DNA of 49,606 bases, from assembly GCA_023423415.1 (NCBI GenBank), contig JAFAFP010000083.1, positions 1-49,606 on the forward strand, written 5' to 3'. This DNA comes from Pseudomonadota bacterium (GTDB lineage: Bacteria > Pseudomonadota > Alphaproteobacteria > Rhizobiales > Xanthobacteraceae). The stretch's first letter is position 1; every line of letters begins with the position of its first letter. This document shows, piece after piece, positions 17,950-26,009 of the stretch. Made by a program: the position numbers and the translations under genes. The notes under the pieces were generated by a model. It was given only the letters and a program-made list of their open reading frames with translations, ran no database searches and was not told where the DNA came from.

Positions 17950-18288
17950 ATGCGGATGCCGATCCATTGCTCAAATTGCGGCGAGCACATTGTTGCGCCA
18001 GTTGTCTCAAGGCTGGTCTCCCAGGACGAGATACAGCACGTATGGCATTGCTCCGACTGTTTCGCAGTATTCCATAGCGCAGCTTGCCTAAAGATGCGTG
18101 CTCGCGCGACGCTAGGAGTTTGTCATGAGTGCCATATGGACCACATGCCCTCAAACGGGAAAGCGGATTTTCACCGGTATCACAACCAACATGATTTGCT
18201 TCGAGAGCTTGCCCGAGGTGCCCATTCCTGTTCGGTGTCCTCAATGCGCCTCAAGCCATATGTGGTCTCGATCAAATGCCTGGGTTGA
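17950..18288 (+). CDS. Small zinc-ribbon-like protein, 3' part possibly frameshifted
   Basis: The first 45 residues are convincing: MPIHCSNCGEHIVAPVV followed by VWHCSDCFAVFH gives a CxxC...CxxC zinc ribbon, a type I recall as a 50-60-residue protein in Bradyrhizobium. After KMRARATLG the reading runs on for about 60 residues with odd composition and overlaps the next gene by 164 bp in another frame. The natural stop may have been lost through a small insertion or deletion. A FixK/FNR-like box lies upstream. Possible metal binding is inference. Confidence 0.55.
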   Translation: MRMPIHCSNCGEHIVAPVVSRLVSQDEIQHVWHCSDCFAVFHSAACLKMRARATLGVCHECHMDHMPSNGKADFHRYHNQHDLLRELARGAHSCSVSSMRLKPYVVSIKCLG

Positions 18289-18361
18289 AAAAAATAGTTG
18301 GCATGCGTCCGTCGTTACAACTGCAAAAAAAGACCGAGAGCAAAGCAGGGGCCAGTTGTAA
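18125..18361 (+). CDS. Small zinc-ribbon protein
   Basis: A 78-residue protein beginning SAIWTTCPQTGKRIFTGITT and continuing VRCPQCASSHMWSRSNAWVEK. The two Cys pairs (one C...TGK, one CPxC) form a zinc-ribbon-like motif, and the pattern (xIWTTCPxTGKxIFTGI) is one I remember from many short Rhizobiales proteins. TAGGAG precedes the ATG. The last 20 residues after WVEK look less conserved. It follows the other zinc-ribbon gene and probably shares its FixK/FNR-type promoter. Confidence 0.7.
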   Translation: MSAIWTTCPQTGKRIFTGITTNMICFESLPEVPIPVRCPQCASSHMWSRSNAWVEKNSWHASVVTTAKKDREQSRGQL

Positions 18362-18560
18362 CCTGGGCGTCGATCCGGAAACGCCTTTTCGCAGTCGTCG
18401 CAACTATGGAGTTGCGATCCGACCAGAGGCTTTGACAGCCCGGCGTGAGAGGATTGTCGATCACTTCTATATTGTACTTTTTGGAGTTCTACTTTCCATC
18501 ACCATCATCGGATGGCTGGGCCTGATCGCCTTCGTGCTTTGGTACATGCTGCTCTCCTAG
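18276..18560 (+). CDS. Possible small C-terminally anchored membrane protein
   Basis: A 94-residue reading whose last 30 residues form a strong membrane helix (FYIVLFGVLLSITIIGWLGLI). The preceding RRNYGVAIRPEALTARRERIVDH is protein-like. The first 45 residues overlap the previous gene and are doubtful, so the real start may be further in. No ribosome site was found. Confidence 0.4.
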   Translation: MPGLKKIVGMRPSLQLQKKTESKAGASCNLGVDPETPFRSRRNYGVAIRPEALTARRERIVDHFYIVLFGVLLSITIIGWLGLIAFVLWYMLLS

Positions 18561-18889
18561 CGACGTGAAGCCCATCCAATCAGCTCCGGATTGGTGAGGA
18601 GGCCATCATCGGTCGATGCCTCAGCGACGTCTACCGGTTCAATTGCCCCTGCGAAGCCGAACTGCCGGTCGGCATCGCTTAACGTCGCGCCGGTTCCCGA
18701 TGCCCACGACGAGCGAGTCGAGGTCGCCCTCCGAATCGAGACAACAGGCGGGTTCCCTCACAATGTCATCAGCTCTTCGTTATGGCACCTCGCCCGTATG
18801 AGCGCGTTATTCCCGCGGCCGGGATCACCGGACGCTCACCCAACAATGCGGAGACAAGATTTCTGCGCGCAAGCAGAGGGAGGTTTGTC

Positions 18890-19096
18890 ATGTCTGATAT
18901 CAAGCCTTATGACACGAAGACCGATAAGCAGCATGATATTCAATACGCCATTGTTTGTCCGCGCTGTCCGGTCTGCGGCGCTGAGACTGTGCTGCTCAGA
19001 AAGCACACGGTGTTGGAAGTCGTCACTCGCGTGTTTCGTTGCACAATGTGCGATGTGCAGTATCCCGTCGTATCGGCAGCGTCGAGCGGGATGTGA
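18890..19096 (+). CDS. Small double-CxxC zinc-ribbon protein
   Basis: A 68-residue protein with CPRCPVCGAETVLLRKHTV and a second pair FRCTMCDVQYPVV, a textbook two-knuckle zinc ribbon. GAGGGAGG at good spacing supports the ATG at 18890 over upstream in-frame starts. Zinc binding is very likely; any DNA, RNA or protein partner is unknown. It is the third short Cys-rich protein within 1.2 kb. Confidence 0.75.
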   Translation: MSDIKPYDTKTDKQHDIQYAIVCPRCPVCGAETVLLRKHTVLEVVTRVFRCTMCDVQYPVVSAASSGM

Positions 19097-19875
19097 GATC
19101 GCCATGACATTCCCTTTTTATCATGACATCTCCTTTCATCATGGCATCCTCTTTCATGTCACTGGCGCCGAACGCGAAACGTCGTACAGCAGGTGCTCTC
19201 CTGATCTGCCAAATCAAGCCTCGGCGGTGACAACGCAGCAAGGACTTGACATCTTCGCAATTTTAGGATTTGTTTCCTTTTACTCCGTCCCCGCTGCAAG
19301 GGGCGTTTCATGAGCGTCGTGAGACGCGGGGCGGGGAGCGGTGGCCGGGCAAGCGGGCAGACGTAACCCGCAGCACGGCCGGTTCAAGCCGCGTCCCGCC
19401 AGGCTTGCCGCCTCGGCGTTTCGGTGGAGGAACGTCCACTGGGGACGATGGAGCAGACCGTCACACACCGCGCGCGGAACGCTGGAATCTTCCAGCTTTT
19501 CCGTGGTGCTACCAATCTCATGCGCTTTCACACTTTGCGCATGGGGCCGCGGGCAGGCTGAGAGCCCGGCGTTCCGCGCGCCCTTCATTTCGAAGGGCAT
19601 AAGTGGCGGTTGGGAATACGGGCGCCCCCGCGCCGGCTAAAGAACAGGGGCGATTTCGTGTGACTGCTTGTTTCTCAATCTGCCCTACCTTCTTTATTTT
19701 ACTCTCCCTGCAGGAGGCGGGTGAAAAAAGATGATGCAAGGTCCCAACCCAATCAAAACTCCATCCTCACCCCGTCATCGTCAATGAACCGAAATCGTGC
19801 TGACATCGTCTCAAGACTAGGCTCGCCATACGAAAGGCGCAAAGGATTCTGCTTGTGCGCCGCGCGACGTGAGTG
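19097..19875. other. Gene-free stretch with a probable dispersed repeat
   Basis: Nearly 780 bp without a supported gene. At 19130-19160 three near-copies of CATGACATC/CATGGCATC with TCCTTTC form a small direct repeat. From about 19270 to 19640 the sequence (GTCGTGAGACGCGGGG, GGAACGTCCACTGGGGACGATGG, GCCCGGCGTTCCGCGCGC) resembles a non-coding repeat I remember from Bradyrhizobium intergenic regions. Readings through it have no domain. The last 100 bp precede the DUF898 gene. Confidence 0.45.
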
Positions 19876-21039
19876 ATGACCATGCATATGCCCATGCCAA
19901 CGTCTGTTCCGCCGGTTCCTCCGCGGCAGCCCTCGACGCCGCAGGGAGTTGTCTTCACGGGCGAGCGCCGCAGTTTCCGCAAGATGTTGACGCGCGGCTC
20001 TTGGCTCGAGCTGATCACGCTCGGCTTCTATCGCTTCTGGCTCGCGACTGATATGCGCCGGCACCTATGGTCGCACACCGCGGTTGGCGGCGACACAGCG
20101 GAATATACAGGCACAGCGAAGGAGCTGCTGATCGGTTTTTTGGTCGCGCTCGCGATCCTCGTGCCGCTCTATCTCGTCTATTTCTTCATCGGCCTCGAAG
20201 TCGAACGCTATCAGGCATTTGCCTCCATTCCGTTGTTCGTCTTCTTTTATCTCTTCACCCATTTCGCGCTTTACCGCGCGCGCCGCTATCGGCTGACGCG
20301 CACAGTCTGGCGCGGCGTGCGCTTCTGGATGGGTGGTTCCGGCTGGAGCTATGCCTGGCGCGCGGCGTTGTGGGGCGTGTTTGCTGGCGTAACGCTGGGA
20401 CTTGCTCTGCCGTGGCGCACGGCTGCGCTCGAACGGTTCAAGATGCGTCATACATCTTACGGCGATCTGAAAGGTTCGTTCGAAGGCACGGGCGGCGCGT
20501 TCTTCAAACAGGGTTGGTGGCTGTGGATGCTTGCCTGGCCCGCGGCCTTCATGATTTTCCCGCTGCCTTTCGTCTATGCGATGTACAAGGCGATCGAATG
20601 GCGCTGGTGGATGTCTGGCCTTCGCATCGGCGATGTACGCTTCGACAACGATCTCGATATCGCCGAGCTGCTCGGCGTTTATTGGAAAGTCGTTGGCTGG
20701 ATGGCGGTGCTGCTGGCGCTGCTGGGTCTCTGGTTTGGCGCAGTGTTCGGCATCGGCATGGCGATGGTTGCGCCGACAGCCGGAACTGCTGCGATGAAGT
20801 GGGCGATCGTCACCGCGCATCCGGGGATTCTGGTAGCGCTCGCGGCCGGTTATCTCGTGATGGCGATCGGATTCAACATCGTCATGCGGCTTTATCTGAT
20901 GCGTGATGTGTGGGCGAAAGTGGCTGAAACCACTGTGGTGCATAACCTCGAATCCGCGGATAACGTCATTGGTCGGGGCGATACGGTGAATGCGCTGGGC
21001 GAAGGATTTGCGGACAGCCTCGATGTCGGCGGCTTCTGA
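19876..21039 (+). CDS. DUF898 (YjgN-like) membrane protein
   Basis: A 387-residue integral membrane protein. After a Met/Pro-rich start, the family opening is clear: FTGERRSFRKMLTRGSWLELITLGFYRFWLATDMRRHLW. About seven hydrophobic segments follow. The signature repeat comes twice, the second as AMYKAIEWRWWMSGLRIGDVRF. The family is annotated YjgN/DUF898 and has no known function. It overlaps the M48 metalloprotease gene by 17 bp, so the two are probably translationally coupled. Start lies among several Met codons; 19876 is a choice. Confidence 0.9.
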   Translation: MTMHMPMPTSVPPVPPRQPSTPQGVVFTGERRSFRKMLTRGSWLELITLGFYRFWLATDMRRHLWSHTAVGGDTAEYTGTAKELLIGFLVALAILVPLYLVYFFIGLEVERYQAFASIPLFVFFYLFTHFALYRARRYRLTRTVWRGVRFWMGGSGWSYAWRAALWGVFAGVTLGLALPWRTAALERFKMRHTSYGDLKGSFEGTGGAFFKQGWWLWMLAWPAAFMIFPLPFVYAMYKAIEWRWWMSGLRIGDVRFDNDLDIAELLGVYWKVVGWMAVLLALLGLWFGAVFGIGMAMVAPTAGTAAMKWAIVTAHPGILVALAAGYLVMAIGFNIVMRLYLMRDVWAKVAETTVVHNLESADNVIGRGDTVNALGEGFADSLDVGGF

Positions 21040-22210
21040 CGATATGCATGATCCTGCGTCGCATAGCGCGGGTGGCGGCAACAGCTCAGAGTCTGTGCCA
21101 GCGAGCGGCGCCGTCGCCGTGTTCTACGACGGCAACGCGAACCGCAAGCGCCGCGTCGTGCTGCAATTCAACACGCGGCTGGATATCGTTGAGGATGGCC
21201 TTCTGCTCGCGTCCTGGTCTTATGCGGATATTCGACAGGTCGATAGTCCGCGGGCCATGCGCTTGAGTTCGGTGTCGGCGCCCGCGCTCGCGCGGCTCGA
21301 GATTGACGACAGGGCCGTCGCCGATCGTATCGAGACGTTGTGCTCGCTTCAGGCCGCGCGTGGCGACAAGCAGACCAGCCGCATCGTCGCCTGGTCGCTG
21401 GCGGCGGCGTGTTCGATCATCCTCGTTACCGTGTATGGCATTCCGCTGATTGCCGACCGTCTTGCGCCACTGGTGCCGTTCGCGATCGAGAAGCGGATGG
21501 GGGAGGCGGTGGATCGTCAGGCTCGCGCCATTCTCGGCGGCAAGGATTGCACGCGTCCGGAGGGGAAGGCCGCGTTCGCCAAGATGGTGACCAAGCTGAA
21601 GGATGCGAGCGGCTTCGATACTTCGCTCGAGGCGCATGTGCTGTCATCGTCGATGGTCAATGCTTTTGCGTTGCCGGGCGGCAAGGTCTATCTGCTCGAC
21701 GGCTTGTTGCAGAAGGCGAATAATGTCGATGAAGTGGCCGGCGTGCTCGCGCATGAACTCGGTCACGCGCATCATCGCGACGGCCTGCGCAAGATGATCC
21801 AGGCCGGCGGCTCATCGTTCCTGATCGGCCTGTTGCTCGGCGACATCATGGGCGGCGGCGCGGTGTTGTTTGCTGCGCAGTCGATTCTCGATGCGTCCTA
21901 TTCGCGCGATGCCGAGACGCGGGCGGATGACTTTGCCATCCACGGCATGCATGCGCTGGGCCGCTCGCCCGAGCCGCTTGGCGAACTCCTGGTGCGGATG
22001 ACCGGCGGCGGCCGGGTGTCGACCATCATCGACAGCCATCCGGTCAGTTCGGAGCGGCTGGATCGCATGAAAAAGGAGGCGCGGCCGGTCACCGGCGAGC
22101 CGATTCTCACCGCACAGGAATGGCAGGCGCTGAAGGCGATCTGCAAGCCGGAGGGCGGGAGTACCGGCGCTGCCACCGGTCGCGCGCCGCGCAAGACAAC
22201 CGCAAAATGA
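21023..22210 (+). CDS. M48-family metalloprotease, membrane-associated
   Basis: A zinc protease with the HELGH motif in VAGVLAHELGHAHHRDGLRK and a third ligand region RDAETRADDFA. The active part starts after a membrane segment (SIILVTVYGIPLIADRLAP), and FALPGGKVYLLDGLLQKA is the standard M48 motif before the helix. The N-terminal 100 residues form a small beta-rich domain seen in M48 proteins paired with DUF898 (AVFYDGNANRKRRVVLQF). Likely in membrane protein quality control. The start at 21023 overlaps DUF898; ATG 21044 is an alternative. A lysine-rich tail ends the protein. Confidence 0.92.
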   Translation: MSAASDDMHDPASHSAGGGNSSESVPASGAVAVFYDGNANRKRRVVLQFNTRLDIVEDGLLLASWSYADIRQVDSPRAMRLSSVSAPALARLEIDDRAVADRIETLCSLQAARGDKQTSRIVAWSLAAACSIILVTVYGIPLIADRLAPLVPFAIEKRMGEAVDRQARAILGGKDCTRPEGKAAFAKMVTKLKDASGFDTSLEAHVLSSSMVNAFALPGGKVYLLDGLLQKANNVDEVAGVLAHELGHAHHRDGLRKMIQAGGSSFLIGLLLGDIMGGGAVLFAAQSILDASYSRDAETRADDFAIHGMHALGRSPEPLGELLVRMTGGGRVSTIIDSHPVSSERLDRMKKEARPVTGEPILTAQEWQALKAICKPEGGSTGAATGRAPRKTTAK

Positions 22211-22278
22211 GCGAAAGCGGCCACGCTGCGCGGGCTTTGCTTGCGCGCCCGGCCGAACGCGGCTATCTGGAGGGCGAC

Positions 22279-22353
22279 GCTCCCTTCGTCTAGCGGTTAG
22301 GACGCGGCCCTCTCAAGGCTGAAACAGGGGTTCGATTCCCCTAGGGAGCGCCA
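22279..22353 (+). tRNA. tRNA-Glu (anticodon CTC)
   Basis: GCTCCCT pairs with AGGGAGC as a full acceptor stem. The D arm TAGCGGTTAGGAC is standard. The anticodon stem CGGCC/GGCTG encloses CTCTCAA with anticodon CTC at 22312-22314. The T arm is CAGGGGTTCGATTCCCCT, and CCA is encoded. Its 3' end is repeated at 24243-24266. Confidence 0.96.
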
Positions 22354-22354
22354 A
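22331..22354 (+). repeat. Left att-like repeat (3' end of tRNA-Glu)
   Basis: Covers the T loop, T stem, acceptor and CCA of tRNA-Glu, the usual crossover region for tyrosine integrases. It matches 24243-24266 at 23 of 24 positions. Confidence 0.8.
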
Positions 22355-22748
22355 TCTTTTCAATGGCTTAGCATCTCGGGCGGGTTGGGCGTGGCTAACG
22401 TTTGTCCAATAAAGCAGTCCCGTTATGCACAATGGGAAGTAGTAACCCGTTGTTCTCTGGTCCTTCGCAGGATCTCATAGGCTGATTATACCGGGGCTTT
22501 GAGGACATGCTGGGTAAACGCGCCCAAGCGTCACCTCTACATATGACCGAGATGCCAAGTTGAAGTTTAGTTGGTTTCCGGGCCTACTCAATCGACCGTC
22601 AACGCTGATCACCAACAGCCTGTATGTCCCCATCTACGGTATCAATCGTTCGGAATGAACTCTGTCCGCATTCCTCAGCTGGACAGGAAGTGGAGGATGG
22701 GTTTGCGGCACGCGTGTGAAGGCAAGGCTAAGAGGATCGTCCGAACAA
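22354..22748. other. Gene-free stretch inside the remnant
   Basis: About 395 bp directly past the tRNA. Short readings cross it but none resembles a protein family, and no ribosome site or promoter stands out. Confidence 0.5.
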
Positions 22749-22952
22749 ATGGCCACTCGCGAAGAGCGTCTAAGCGAATTCAATGTTGCAGGCACGCCTC
22801 CGGCTGCGCAGCCGGTGGAGTTGCTGTGCGAAGACAAGTCAGGGACGTACGCGCTCCCTTTTGCCTGCCGCTGGTTGGACGGCGCTTGGCTAAACATTGA
22901 CCGATGCGTTCCAATCGAGGGAACTGTGATCGGTTGGCGTGAGTGGAAATAG
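22749..22952 (+). CDS. Small conserved hypothetical protein
   Basis: A 67-residue protein: ATREERLSEFNVAGTPPAAQ, then VELLCEDKSGTYALPFACRW and WREWK at the end. I recall Bradyrhizobium small proteins with the same plan (ELLCEDHSGTY.PF.CRW). The ATG at 22749 is chosen because the conserved part starts there; an upstream ATG adds 11 unrelated residues. Two Cys are present but no metal motif. Function unknown. Confidence 0.7.
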   Translation: MATREERLSEFNVAGTPPAAQPVELLCEDKSGTYALPFACRWLDGAWLNIDRCVPIEGTVIGWREWK

Positions 22953-22988
22953 CTCGCGGCGTTGTAACAAAGTATGAGCACTGCAACG

Positions 22989-23285
22989 CTACAAATTCGA
23001 CAACCCAAAGTTCGCCCGCGCCAATCGGCAGGCATCATCGCCTGGCATGCACTCTCTGCAAACATTCGGCCGCGACGAGTAAACTTTGCATGCGGTTGAG
23101 CTCCCGACGCTTCCACTCAGGGCGGAGCATCGATTGCCAAAGCAACGCATCCCTGTTTCACATGCGTTGATTAAATGGATGGGGATTTGCTCGATATCGA
23201 CAGCAGTCTCTAATCCGAATCGTGGCCATTCGGCCGAATAAGCGCAACATGCGCCGCAGGTTTGACAGTCAAAAACGCGTTTCAC
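22989..23285 (-). CDS. YkgJ-family cysteine-cluster protein
   Basis: A 98-residue member of the CxxCxxCC zinc/iron-chelating family. The opening RVFDCQTCGACCAYS and the later ACKVYSSRPNVCRECMPGDDACRLAR carry all conserved cysteines. Family members bind a metal or Fe-S centre; the exact role is unknown. It starts with GTG at 23285. It is the only gene inside the tRNA-Glu remnant with a recognised domain and lies opposite in direction to its neighbours. Confidence 0.85.
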   Translation of the reverse strand: MKRVFDCQTCGACCAYSAEWPRFGLETAVDIEQIPIHLINACETGMRCFGNRCSALSGSVGSSTACKVYSSRPNVCRECMPGDDACRLARANFGLSNL

Positions 23286-23588
23286 TGCAAGCGAAGCCCC
23301 CGGTATTTTCTTAAGCGCTAGCGTGTAGATAGATGCAGGTTTTTCTTTGCCGGGACGAAAGGACTTCCGAAACGGATCATACGTTACGTTAGCCGATATA
23401 CTCTTAACTTGCCACAGACGATATAAATTGAAAGAACCGCTTGTTTATTGAGTGGCAAATGACCATCTAATAGAATACGAAGCACGACAGTAGGCCGCTG
23501 CACAGCCGGTCCGGCGATGACGCTTCATCGTCGTTTTCAAAAGAGTTCCTTGGCGAAAAACAGTTAGGCGTTGTGCGAAAGGTGCATA

Positions 23589-23801
23589 ATGCCAAATCAA
23601 TTAGCCACATTCTTAAAAGTACTTCGGTCAGGCGATGGCGTAAGCGATGCCGCTGCAAGAATTTTACGTCAATACAAGCTGGCAAACGAACGCGGCAGCC
23701 TCATCCGGGCAATTTCCGCTCCTGATGTTCCGACAGAATACCCATCCAAAAGGACAATGAATGCCAAAAGCGTCTCTCAAGTTACAGGAAAAAAAAGCTG
23801 A
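23589..23801 (+). CDS. Possible small hypothetical protein
   Basis: A 70-residue reading (PNQLATFLKVLRSGDGVSDA) with an amphipathic helical start and an unstructured end. It overlaps the next gene by 41 bp. No family is recognised and no clear ribosome site is present, so it may not be real. Confidence 0.35.
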   Translation: MPNQLATFLKVLRSGDGVSDAAARILRQYKLANERGSLIRAISAPDVPTEYPSKRTMNAKSVSQVTGKKS

Positions 23802-24030
23802 AAAGGAAGGAATAGCCACTCAGTCCGATGCCAGCGTTCTATCGCAAGCAAAACGACCGGAGCCGGGCCGCTTTTGGTTGCAGGTTGATCGACAGACAAA
23901 ATCGTCCTTCGGCACGTTTGATGAGGCTCAGGCCGCTGGATTGATCATCAAGGGTAAGTTCCCAATCGTGCAGATTGCCGTCTACGACAAGGTTGAATTG
24001 ACCAATACAGTCGTGACTGTATCAGCGTAG
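23761..24030 (+). CDS. Small conserved hypothetical protein
   Basis: An 89-residue protein with a Lys-rich start (KASLKLQEKKAEKEG) and a compact second half: PGRFWLQVDRQTKSSFGTFDEAQAAG, then KGKFPIVQIAVYDKVE. This second half resembles short Rhizobiales proteins of unknown function. AAAGGA precedes the ATG. It lies near the right end of the tRNA-Glu remnant. Confidence 0.65.
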   Translation: MPKASLKLQEKKAEKEGIATQSDASVLSQAKRPEPGRFWLQVDRQTKSSFGTFDEAQAAGLIIKGKFPIVQIAVYDKVELTNTVVTVSA

Positions 24031-24242
24031 CTCAACGACGGTTGCGACAACGTGCGTTGTTTCCTGTCGAATCAACTGTTCCCCGAAAACTGGAGATGCG
24101 CGTTCGACCGCAATGGTGCGCGCGTTCCAAGGAACCAGTGGCTCGTTAGTGTGCGACACCGCAGATAGTATCAAGTGGTGTATCAAAAGGACAGCGAGTA
24201 GACCGGATTCTTCAATGAAAACAATCGCTTTTGGTGATTCCC

Positions 24243-24266
24243 TTCAATTCCCCTAGGGAGCGCCAA
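24243..24266 (+). repeat. Right att-like repeat (copy of tRNA-Glu 3' end)
   Basis: Repeats the tRNA-Glu 3' end with one base changed in the T loop (TTCAATTCC instead of TTCGATTCC). No tRNA body precedes it, so it is the far end of an integrated element. Confidence 0.8.
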
Positions 24267-24275
24267 GGCATCCCC

Positions 24276-24312
24276 TCTTGCTTGATTTCGTTCCATCTTG
24301 CTTGATTTCGTT
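24276..24312. repeat. Two-copy tandem repeat, 20-bp period
   Basis: TCTTGCTTGATTTCGTT occurs at 24276-24292 and 24296-24312, just outside the right att-like repeat. Such short tandem repeats near an att site can be integrase arm sites, but this is only a possibility. Confidence 0.7.
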
Positions 24313-24548
24313 GTTTTTTTGACTGGTTAGCCGCTTTTGTTTTTCCGGTTAGCCAAATTGATCACCGGCATGATTTTCCTCATGCGTTTTTAGACTGCTT
24401 CCCATCGTCGACTGCGCCAACGTGCTGTCGGAGCTCGCCGGCGCAGCGGGATCACGTGCCGCTCGTCCGGCTCCTCTTGATCGGTTTTTCATCTTCACAA
24501 CAGAAATGCAGTTACCTTCGACGAGTCACCGAAGGGCTTGCTGATTCG

Positions 24549-25223
24549 CTATTGGCGTTCCCTTGCCTCGGCGACAACCTTCTTGAAGGCTTCATAGTCA
24601 AGTGTCGACGTTCGGAACGGTCCGACCAGATAAGTCGGCGTGCCGCGGAGCCCGAGCGCATCGGCTTGGGCGATGTTGCGTCTCAACAATGCCTCGATGT
24701 CTGATTTATGCGCTTGGAGGTCACGGTTGAGCTGAGCGAAATCTAAGTTGGCGGAACGGATTGCCGCTTCCATGCGCTCACGCGCAATCCGTCTTCCGGG
24801 AATCCCCATGAGCGCCGCATGGGCGACTTCATATTTGTTCTGATATTTGGCTGCGAGCGCGAGCTGGGCGCCATGCACCGACGCGTCGCTGAGGATCGGC
24901 CAATCCTTGTAAACAAGTCGAATTTTGCCGTCGACGTTGACGATCCGATCCAGATCCGGTGCGGATTGCTTGCAGTATGGACAGTTGTAATCGAGAAAAG
25001 CGACGATCGTGACATCCCCTTTTAGGTTCCCGCCAACAGGAGCTGCCGGGTCATTCAGGATGTCGTCCTTGGTGATCGTAGCGTTTTGGGCGCGAGCCTG
25101 CCGGGACCCAAGAGGGAAGCCACTCGCCAATGCCACAGCAAGAGTGGCCACGGCCGAGCGTCTGGATACGAGAGACAAGAGGAGCTCCGGGTTCTCGGTG
25201 AGGGCGTCTCCTGCCGACCACAT
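24549..25223 (-). CDS. DsbA-family periplasmic thiol oxidoreductase
   Basis: A thioredoxin-fold protein of about 224 residues. The export signal SRRSAVATLAVALASGF carries a twin-arginine-like SRRSA and ends ARAQNAT. The active site is FLDYNCPYCKQSAP (CPYC), and the cis-Pro segment is LGLRGTPTYLVG. The central helical insert fits DsbA/ScsC-type proteins. The ATG at 25223 is used; TTG 25178, after GGAG, would give a tidier signal peptide. It is divergent from the two-component genes across a shared CTTAAG box, so it belongs to the same redox module as dsbD. Whether it oxidises or is kept reduced by DsbD is open. Confidence 0.92.
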   Translation of the reverse strand: MWSAGDALTENPELLLSLVSRRSAVATLAVALASGFPLGSRQARAQNATITKDDILNDPAAPVGGNLKGDVTIVAFLDYNCPYCKQSAPDLDRIVNVDGKIRLVYKDWPILSDASVHGAQLALAAKYQNKYEVAHAALMGIPGRRIARERMEAAIRSANLDFAQLNRDLQAHKSDIEALLRRNIAQADALGLRGTPTYLVGPFRTSTLDYEAFKKVVAEARERQ

Positions 25224-25283
25224 TCTCGCCAAAGGCGGAACCGATATGCACGACGCCGGTGACTCCGCACACGCCGGATCAAC

Positions 25284-25300
25284 CTTAAGGCAGCCTTAAG
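25284..25300. promoter_or_regulatory. PmrA-like response-regulator box
   Basis: CTTAAG at 25284-25289 and 25295-25300 repeat with an 11-bp step (CTTAAG-N5-CTTAAG). This is the layout and sequence of PmrA boxes (YTTAAK-N5-YTTAAK). It lies between the divergent DsbA-like gene and the response-regulator gene. Confidence 0.82.
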
Positions 25301-25343
25301 CAACAACGGCGAGGGAGCTGCAGGCCATGAATGAGGGTGCCCG

Positions 25344-26009
25344 ATGCGCGTGCTTGTGGTGGAGGATGACGAAGTCTTGATGAACGGGCTGCAGGTCGGT
25401 CTGGCGATGAATGGCTATACGGTGGATGCGGTCGGAACCTGTGCGGAGGCGGAAGTGGCCCTTTTGGCCAACGCGTTCGACGCTGTGGTCCTCGATCTGA
25501 TGCTGCCGGATGGCTCCGGCCTCGATCTGCTCACGCGAATGCGCAAGCGTGACATGACACATCCCGTGCTGCTCTTGACGGCGCGCGACACTGTCTCGGA
25601 CCGAGTTGCTGGGCTCGATGCTGGCGCCGATGATTATCTGGGAAAACCCTTTGACCTCGACGAGGCGGCCGCCCGCTTGCGGGCGCTCATCCGACGCGCG
25701 GTAGGACGCGCCGCTCCTGCACTGATCTGGGGCGACGTGGTGATGGATCTCTCGCGTCTCGAGATCACAAAATCCGGTGAACCGGTGCGACTTTCGCGTC
25801 GTGAATTCACTGTGTTGCGAACGCTGATGCATCGGCCTGGGACCGTCCTGTCCAAATCCCAGATCGAGGAAAAACTTTATGGGTGGCAGGAAGAAATCGA
25901 AAGCAATGCGGTCGAGGTTCATATCCATCACATCCGCAACAAGCTCGGGAGCGATTTCATCGAAACCGTGCGTGGTATCGGCTATCGGGTTGCGGACAGA
26001 CGATCATGA
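25344..26009 (+). CDS. OmpR/PhoB-family response regulator (PmrA/QseB-like)
   Basis: A 221-residue DNA-binding response regulator. The receiver has acidic residues at 8-9, the phosphoacceptor Asp51 (VVLDLMLPDGSG), Thr79 and Lys101 (KPFDLDE). The C-terminal winged helix ends HIHHIRNKLG..FIETVRGIGYRV, the standard recognition part. GAGGG lies seven bases ahead of the ATG. It overlaps the kinase gene by ATGA. Close relatives are PmrA, QseB and TctD. The PmrA-type box in front of this gene and again before dsbD points to autoregulation and control of the redox genes (inference). Confidence 0.95.
   Translation: MRVLVVEDDEVLMNGLQVGLAMNGYTVDAVGTCAEAEVALLANAFDAVVLDLMLPDGSGLDLLTRMRKRDMTHPVLLLTARDTVSDRVAGLDAGADDYLGKPFDLDEAAARLRALIRRAVGRAAPALIWGDVVMDLSRLEITKSGEPVRLSRREFTVLRTLMHRPGTVLSKSQIEEKLYGWQEEIESNAVEVHIHHIRNKLGSDFIETVRGIGYRVADRRS

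Larger units (their letters stand above)
22331..24266. mobile_element. Remnant of an element integrated at tRNA-Glu
   Basis: The 3' 24 bases of the tRNA region (22331-22354) recur at 24243-24266 with one difference (TTCG to TTCA), giving attL- and attR-like direct repeats around 1.9 kb. The enclosed DNA has four short genes of unknown function and no integrase, so it is a decayed element or one whose integrase lies elsewhere. The composition looks AT-richer than the flanks by eye. Confidence 0.75.
24031..24548. other. Intergenic stretch with the right att-like end
   Basis: About 520 bp. The right att-like repeat lies at 24243-24266. A 17-bp tandem repeat follows at 24276-24312. After that come T-rich stretches with TTAGCC twice. 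No gene was found; readings here are short and featureless. Confidence 0.55.

Noticed and set aside
17690..18244. 184-residue minus-strand reading
   Set aside because: No domain or ribosome site, and it lies opposite the zinc-ribbon genes and their promoter.
19753..20064. Minus-strand reading ending RFRFIDDDGVRMEF
   Set aside because: The last residues look protein-like, but its start lies within the DUF898 gene and no family is recognised.
20065..21081. Long minus-strand reading opposite the DUF898 gene
   Set aside because: Antisense shadow with repetitive His/Arg/Glu composition; the plus strand has a clear membrane protein.
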